Part shown: positions 6,132 through 9,198 of the stretch, piece by piece
Layout of the letters: each line of letters starts with the position of its first letter
Numbering within the stretch: the first letter of the stretch is position 1
Origin: Nitrospirota bacterium
Lineage (GTDB): Bacteria > Nitrospirota_A > Leptospirillia > Leptospirillales > Leptospirillaceae
DNA length: 9,198 nt
Assembly (NCBI GenBank): GCA_021838765.1
Contig: JAKCCY010000105.1
Location: 1 to 9,198 of the forward strand
Direction of reading: 5' to 3'
Program-made: the position numbers and the translations under genes
Notes under the pieces: model-generated
Seen by the model: the letters and a program-made list of their open reading frames with translations, nothing else
Database searches by the model: none
What the model was told of the DNA's origin: nothing

Positions 6132-6144
6132 AAGGAACGAGCAG

Positions 6145-6261
6145 GTGAACTTCACGACAGATGAAATGGAGTTCATCCAAGAGGGAATTAATGAAGGTTC
6201 TCGATACAAGAAGGACAAACCAATCTATTTGCCTATTTTTTCTAGCTTTATCCTGTTCTGA
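6145..6261 (+). CDS. Possible small protein, 38 residues, unrecognised
   Basis: GTG at 6145 is preceded by AAGGA (6132-6136) with an ideal 8-base spacer and opens a 38-codon frame starting MNFTTDEMEFIQEGINEG and ending in the hydrophobic IYLPIFSSFILF. The first half is acidic and helix-like; the second half is basic and then hydrophobic. I do not recognise it. It could be a true small protein or the surviving 5' end of a longer gene. Its TGA (6259-6261) sits in the centre of the palindrome at 6251-6267. Support is the ribosome-binding site and composition only. Confidence 0.35.
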   Translation: MNFTTDEMEFIQEGINEGSRYKKDKPIYLPIFSSFILF

Positions 6262-6267
6262 ACAGGA
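6251..6267. promoter_or_regulatory. 17-bp palindrome, possible operator
   Basis: TCCTGTTC and GAACAGGA are perfect inverted 8-mers around one central T. With a 1-base centre it cannot fold tightly as RNA, which favours a binding site for a dimeric regulator. It does not fit the classical LexA spacing. Confidence 0.4.
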
Positions 6268-6302
6268 GCAAACTTCATATCAGGTGCACTTTCTTCAGTT
6301 CT

Positions 6303-6327
6303 ATACTGATTCACGCTGAATCAGTAT
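6303..6327. terminator. 25-base inverted repeat, hairpin of the small-ORF unit or operator
   Basis: ATACTGATTCA (6303-6313) and TGAATCAGTAT (6317-6327) form an 11-bp perfect stem with a CGC loop. It could end a transcript of the small ORF, though only two T residues flank it. It could equally be a protein site upstream of the propeller gene. A 10-bp palindrome, CGATTAATCG, follows at 6333-6342. The remaining leader to 6475 shows AT-rich sequence but no promoter I can defend. Confidence 0.4.
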
Positions 6328-6475
6328 TCAGGCGATTAATCGGTGGAAAATAAAGTCATTTTTTCGGCTGTATTATTGCGACAGGATCATTGCCACTTTT
6401 TCCGTACAGTTTTTTCTTGATATTATCTTCGATTGGCGCCTGGCGCGTGAACGGATTGTTGGTGAGAAGGGTCTT

Positions 6476-8119
6476 ATGAAGACTTATTTGCTGAACCGCC
6501 TCGTCAGGAAAAGAAATTGGCAGGCTGTTTTGGCTCTTTTTCTGTTTCCTCTCTCTTTTTTGTTATTTTCACAGCTTTCCTGGGGGGCTTCCCGGGAACA
6601 TCTTTTCTATCCCTCCTCTTCCCCCCAATATGCCTCCCAGCTGGATATTGAATCCGTTGCGATGGCTTTCTGGGGAAACAACCTTCTTCTTTCCGATACA
6701 CGCCACGAGGTGATTTTCTTGAATATATCCGGAGAAAGCATGACTGTTCCCGTTTCCGGCGGAAAGGATCTTGTGAAACAGGAGGTCCTTCCGGGACAGG
6801 CTGTCGTGGTCGCCGGAAATGGACATTCGGCTCCGCTTCCCGAAATACGGCCGGGAAAAGCCTTTCATTACGGGATCCTTCCCCTGGGAATGGCGGTAGA
6901 CAAGGATATTGCCTTTATCGCCGATGGAAACGGTACGATTGACGCACTGAATGTTTCAATGGATCGCCGGCATGTTTATGTGATCCCACCCATCGGCAAC
7001 ACAGGTGCGATCAGGGGCCATGTGACCCGCATGATCCAGAGGACAGGTCTCAATAACCGTCTTTTAGGCGAGTTTGCACCCCTGACCCTTTCGTCTGGAC
7101 AGATTTCGGTCATTGCCGGCGGTGGGAACAAAAGGGCAGGGACCAAGCCGATCGATGCCTTTTCCTGTCGGATTTCTCCTGTTGCGATTGCCAACGATGG
7201 AAACAGGATTTATATCGTGGGGCAGACGGGGCGGGTCTATTTCTTAAATGAAGCCCGCCATGTTGTGGATATTCCAGTCAAGGAAAACGGGGAAACCCGG
7301 TGGGTCCATGTCCCGACAGGAATGATCGTTCTTGTCGCCGGCGGGGGAACAAAAAACACGGACGTCGATCTTGTCCCGCTTTCTGCAGTGGAGTCCGAAA
7401 TTGCTCCAACATCAATAGCGGTCCACCACCATCACATTCTTCTCGGAGACTCGGGCGATGGCGTGCTGGAGGTCAATGTGTCAGGGGATCATCAGCAAAT
7501 TCTCAAGTCCGATTCCCAGACAAGTTCCCATCAACTTGAGCCGGGAGAAATTGTTTCGGTCACCGGCTCCGGAAACCAGATGGCAGATACGAAGCCCATG
7601 GAGGCGAGACTTGTGGGTATCCATCCCAAAAGTCTGGTGGAAAGTGCCTCCGGTATCTTGTTTCTTGCCGAAATGGATGACGCTTCCGATGCGGGAAAAG
7701 TTGAAGTCTTGAATGCAGGCTCCTCTTCCATTTCCATCCCCGAAGGCGGAGCCCCTCATGGTTTGAGCAACCTTTCCCCTGGGCAGGTCATTGTCCTTGT
7801 GGGAAACGGTTCAAAATCACCGGTTCCTGGAATTCATCCCGATATTCCTACCCATGTGGGGATCGTTCCTGTAACCGTGGCGTTTCATAATGGGCTTCTG
7901 GCAATTGCGGACTTGAATGGCAGCATTGATGTGGTGAATATGGGTGGAATCAACAGGGAGGTTCATCCCATGGGGCAAGGCAGTTCGGTGATTCTTCCTC
8001 GTGGTCGGATCATCTCTCTGATGGGTGCCCGGTCGGGAAATCGTTCCAAAGGGGATCTGGCACCCGATGTTCCCTCTGGCCAGCAAGAAAGCCTGTTTTC
8101 CTTAAGTCCTGTCCGGTGA
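6476..8119 (+). CDS. Secreted six-repeat propeller-like (NHL-type) protein
   Basis: This is an exported protein of 547 residues with no known function. It has a Sec signal peptide with a basic start (NRLVRKR), a hydrophobic core at 17-34 and probable cleavage near 37-39. The rest is built of six similar units. Each has a core like 'P-x-x-x-A-V ... I-x-I-A-D-x-x-G-x-V-x-V-L-N' and ends in a glycine-rich strand: PGQAVVVAGNG (106-116), SGQISVIAGGG (207-217), TGMIVLVAGGG (281-291), PGEIVSVTGSG (356-366), PGQVIVLVGNG (435-445) and RGRIISLMGAR (510-520). Spacing is 101, 74, 75, 79 and 75 residues; the long gap carries an extra basic insert (MDRRHVYV...RMIQRTG, 162-190). The motif recalls NHL repeats, whose blades are about 40-45 residues, so this is a longer-unit relative; a six-bladed beta-propeller is likely. 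The ATG follows GAGAAGGG with a 4-base spacer. A role in periplasmic or surface binding is inference. Confidence 0.75.
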   Translation: MKTYLLNRLVRKRNWQAVLALFLFPLSFLLFSQLSWGASREHLFYPSSSPQYASQLDIESVAMAFWGNNLLLSDTRHEVIFLNISGESMTVPVSGGKDLVKQEVLPGQAVVVAGNGHSAPLPEIRPGKAFHYGILPLGMAVDKDIAFIADGNGTIDALNVSMDRRHVYVIPPIGNTGAIRGHVTRMIQRTGLNNRLLGEFAPLTLSSGQISVIAGGGNKRAGTKPIDAFSCRISPVAIANDGNRIYIVGQTGRVYFLNEARHVVDIPVKENGETRWVHVPTGMIVLVAGGGTKNTDVDLVPLSAVESEIAPTSIAVHHHHILLGDSGDGVLEVNVSGDHQQILKSDSQTSSHQLEPGEIVSVTGSGNQMADTKPMEARLVGIHPKSLVESASGILFLAEMDDASDAGKVEVLNAGSSSISIPEGGAPHGLSNLSPGQVIVLVGNGSKSPVPGIHPDIPTHVGIVPVTVAFHNGLLAIADLNGSIDVVNMGGINREVHPMGQGSSVILPRGRIISLMGARSGNRSKGDLAPDVPSGQQESLFSLSPVR

Positions 8120-8369
8120 GGATACGGTATATATGTTCAGAGTACCCCTTCCGGACCGGAGTCAGGCCGAGAACGATGTGCCGTCCGGAAAAAGAACGAT
8201 GAACCCCGCCAGCTCCAGTGGCAGACCGGATAGAACATCCCGGAGAGCCTCAGATCCAGCCGGTACTGCGACTACCCAAATAAATGAACCCTGTTTCCTA
8301 TCGGGAATCGGCACACAACTGGATCTATTTTGTTTTTATCATGTATTCCCTTAATCGGAGAACTTTGAA
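8120..8369. other. Gap between propeller and Slp-like genes
   Basis: It holds an inverted repeat TTCCGGAC/GTCCGGAA (8149-8156, 8183-8190) and the terminator-like structure listed separately. A 73-codon frame from ATG 8133 has a GAGGA overlapping the preceding stop, but its low-complexity, Ser/Arg/Pro-rich product does not look like a protein. Confidence 0.4.
8252..8339 (+). terminator. Possible long-loop terminator of the propeller gene
   Basis: AGATCCAG (8252-8259) and CTGGATCT (8319-8326) are perfect complements, immediately followed by the T-rich ATTTTGTTTTTAT (8327-8339). The 59-base loop is long, but an inner TTCC/GGAA pair with a TATCG loop could shorten it. The T-run is the best argument. 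Confidence 0.3.
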
Positions 8370-8966
8370 ATGGAATCATCGATTGCTGTTTTGCGAAAAA
8401 AAATTATGGCATCCGCACTAAAACTGGTATGCGGAATCCTGTTTTCCATGACAGGCACTCTCTCCGGACAATGTTTTGCAGCTGCCATGGATGATGAAAA
8501 ATATGGTCTGTCAGTAAAAATGGGGAAAGTTTTTGGCGGGGTGGTGGTCAATATCCAAAAGATGGCCTCACGGGATCAAACAACGTTTCTACTGGACCTC
8601 GCTCCCATTGGTCTTTCTGGACAGCCTATTTGCCAGAAAACTGGAGGACAAATGGCGGAGGTATTGATGAGCCGGATCTTTAGACGGCAAACAAATCCTG
8701 GTGCCTTTGCCATATTCGATGATCGGCGTGAATTCATTCCACCAGCCGTCAAGGTTGGAGATTGTCTGACGGTCGAGGGTAGAAAGGTCAAATATGTCTT
8801 TCAAGAAACGAGTGTGGTTGAAGACAGGATCCGGACCGTCTCAGCTCTGAAAACCAGTAAGATCCGATTGATCCAGGCATTCTTCATAAAGCTTTGGCCT
8901 AAAAAAATCTACCAGAAGTCTCGGGTTCCCAATCACTCTTCCAGTCTTGTTTCCTTAAGACGGTAA
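8370..8966 (+). CDS. Exported Slp-like envelope protein, family tentative
   Basis: The 198-residue protein has a signal peptide (basic LRKK at 8-11, hydrophobic core 14-31, probable cleavage after AAA at 39). The mature part resembles the Slp family of outer-membrane proteins induced in starvation: FGGVVVNIQ (55-63), then LDLAPIGLSGQP (75-86) in place of the family's 'LPLD-GRP' strand, GAFAIFDD (111-118), VKVGDCLTVEG (127-137) and a late LWP (175-177), all in the expected order. True Slp proteins are lipoproteins with Cys right after the lipobox. Here Cys35 lies in LSGQC, one residue off, so it is probably not lipidated. The basic C-terminal tail (178-198) is longer than usual. GGAG at 8357-8360 with a 9-base spacer supports this ATG; M13 (8406) would lose the basic start. 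The family call rests on motif order, not on a search. Confidence 0.55.
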   Translation: MESSIAVLRKKIMASALKLVCGILFSMTGTLSGQCFAAAMDDEKYGLSVKMGKVFGGVVVNIQKMASRDQTTFLLDLAPIGLSGQPICQKTGGQMAEVLMSRIFRRQTNPGAFAIFDDRREFIPPAVKVGDCLTVEGRKVKYVFQETSVVEDRIRTVSALKTSKIRLIQAFFIKLWPKKIYQKSRVPNHSSSLVSLRR

Positions 8967-8987
8967 ATGCTTCAGGCAACAGCATTT
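8965..8987 (+). terminator. Terminator of the Slp-like gene
   Basis: AAATGCT (8965-8971) pairs with AGCATTT (8981-8987) around a nine-base loop and is followed by GTTTGC. The stem begins inside the stop codon. The stem is AT-rich and the tail short, so termination may be partial. Confidence 0.5.
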
Positions 8988-9085
8988 GTTTGCTAACCTC
9001 AATCATGTTATCTCATCAAATCTAAAACGTTGGGATTGGGCCTGAACCCCAAATCGGACGTCCTTCCCATTGGACAGACTTGTTG

Positions 9086-9136
9086 GGCCAATTGGCCGAT
9101 CGGCCAATTGTACCGTTTCTCGCCCGGGTCTATAGA
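9086..9136 (+). promoter_or_regulatory. Promoter with a perfect 22-bp palindromic operator
   Basis: The arms CAATTGGCCGA (9089-9099) and TCGGCCAATTG (9100-9110) form a perfect 22-bp palindrome, overlapped on the left by the smaller palindrome GGCCAATTGGCC (9086-9097). A putative -35 (TTGTAC, 9108-9113) starts inside its right arm, and TATAGA (9131-9136) follows after exactly 17 bases. GGCCAATTG therefore occurs twice, 16 bases apart. An operator over a -35 is the classic site for a dimeric repressor, and a weak -35 would also allow activation. Confidence 0.6.
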
Positions 9137-9181
9137 TAGGGCTGGTTATTTTTCACACAAACATTCTTTTGGGGAACATTG

Positions 9182-9198
9182 ATGAAAAAAAAGGTAAT
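9182..9198 (+). CDS. Start of a gene cut by the window edge
   Basis: ATG at 9182 follows GGGGAA (9171-9176) with a 5-base spacer and reads MKKKV before the window ends. A basic start like this is typical of a signal peptide. The leader just upstream shares ACACAAACA (9155-9163) with the porin leader (3462-3470), and the promoter shares GGCCAATTGT, so an envelope protein is a fair guess but nothing more. Confidence 0.6.

Noticed and set aside
6251..6267. SOS (LexA) box reading of TCCTGTTCTGAACAGGA
   Set aside because: CTGT and ACAG are only five bases apart here instead of the eight of the classical box, and no damage-response gene is adjacent.
8133..8354. 73-codon plus-strand frame just after the propeller gene
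   Set aside because: The product is low complexity (Ser/Arg/Pro/Thr) with an abrupt aromatic end, resembles nothing known, and overlaps a terminator-like structure.

Overview
The window comes from a Gram-negative bacterium: it has two exported proteins, an outer-membrane beta-barrel with a C-terminal aromatic residue, and an Slp-like envelope protein. Gene content and style would fit Nitrospirota such as Leptospirillum, but that is inference from general resemblance; there is no rRNA or other decisive marker here.

Layout. Positions 116-733 (minus) encode a MarC/UPF0056 membrane protein. Divergent from it is a tight three-gene operon (929-2846, plus): cobJ and cobO of cobalamin synthesis, then def (peptide deformylase), joined by ATGA and TAATG overlaps and closed by a hairpin terminator. 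The 629-base gap 2847-3475 is not empty. It holds a decayed minus-strand gene (about 2920-3246) and then the promoter and structured leader of a porin gene (3488-4912, OmpL-like/bbp2 family). After the porin lies a broken UPF0060 (YnfA-type) membrane-protein gene (5079-5436) with a frameshift and an in-frame TGA. A clear HU-family gene follows (5733-6035) with a strong terminator. The 440-base gap 6036-6475 contains an exact 18-bp tandem repeat, a small ORF with a good ribosome-binding site and two near-perfect palindromes. Next come a secreted protein made of six ~75-residue propeller-like repeats (6476-8119) and an Slp-like exported protein (8370-8966). At the right edge a promoter with a 22-bp perfect palindrome drives a gene of which only the first 17 bases are present.

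How it fits together. The cob genes provide tetrapyrrole ring methylation (CobJ) and corrinoid adenosylation (CobO). Def is a housekeeping passenger in that operon. The right two-thirds is envelope-oriented (porin, propeller protein, Slp-like protein) and is interspersed with dead genes, so it looks like a fluid accessory stretch. The most interesting signal is regulatory. The 10-mer GGCCAATTGT occurs in the porin promoter and in the right-edge promoter, in both cases overlapping a -35 position with a 17-base spacer to the -10. At the right edge it is half of a 22-bp palindrome, and the porin leader carries two mutually exclusive hairpins.
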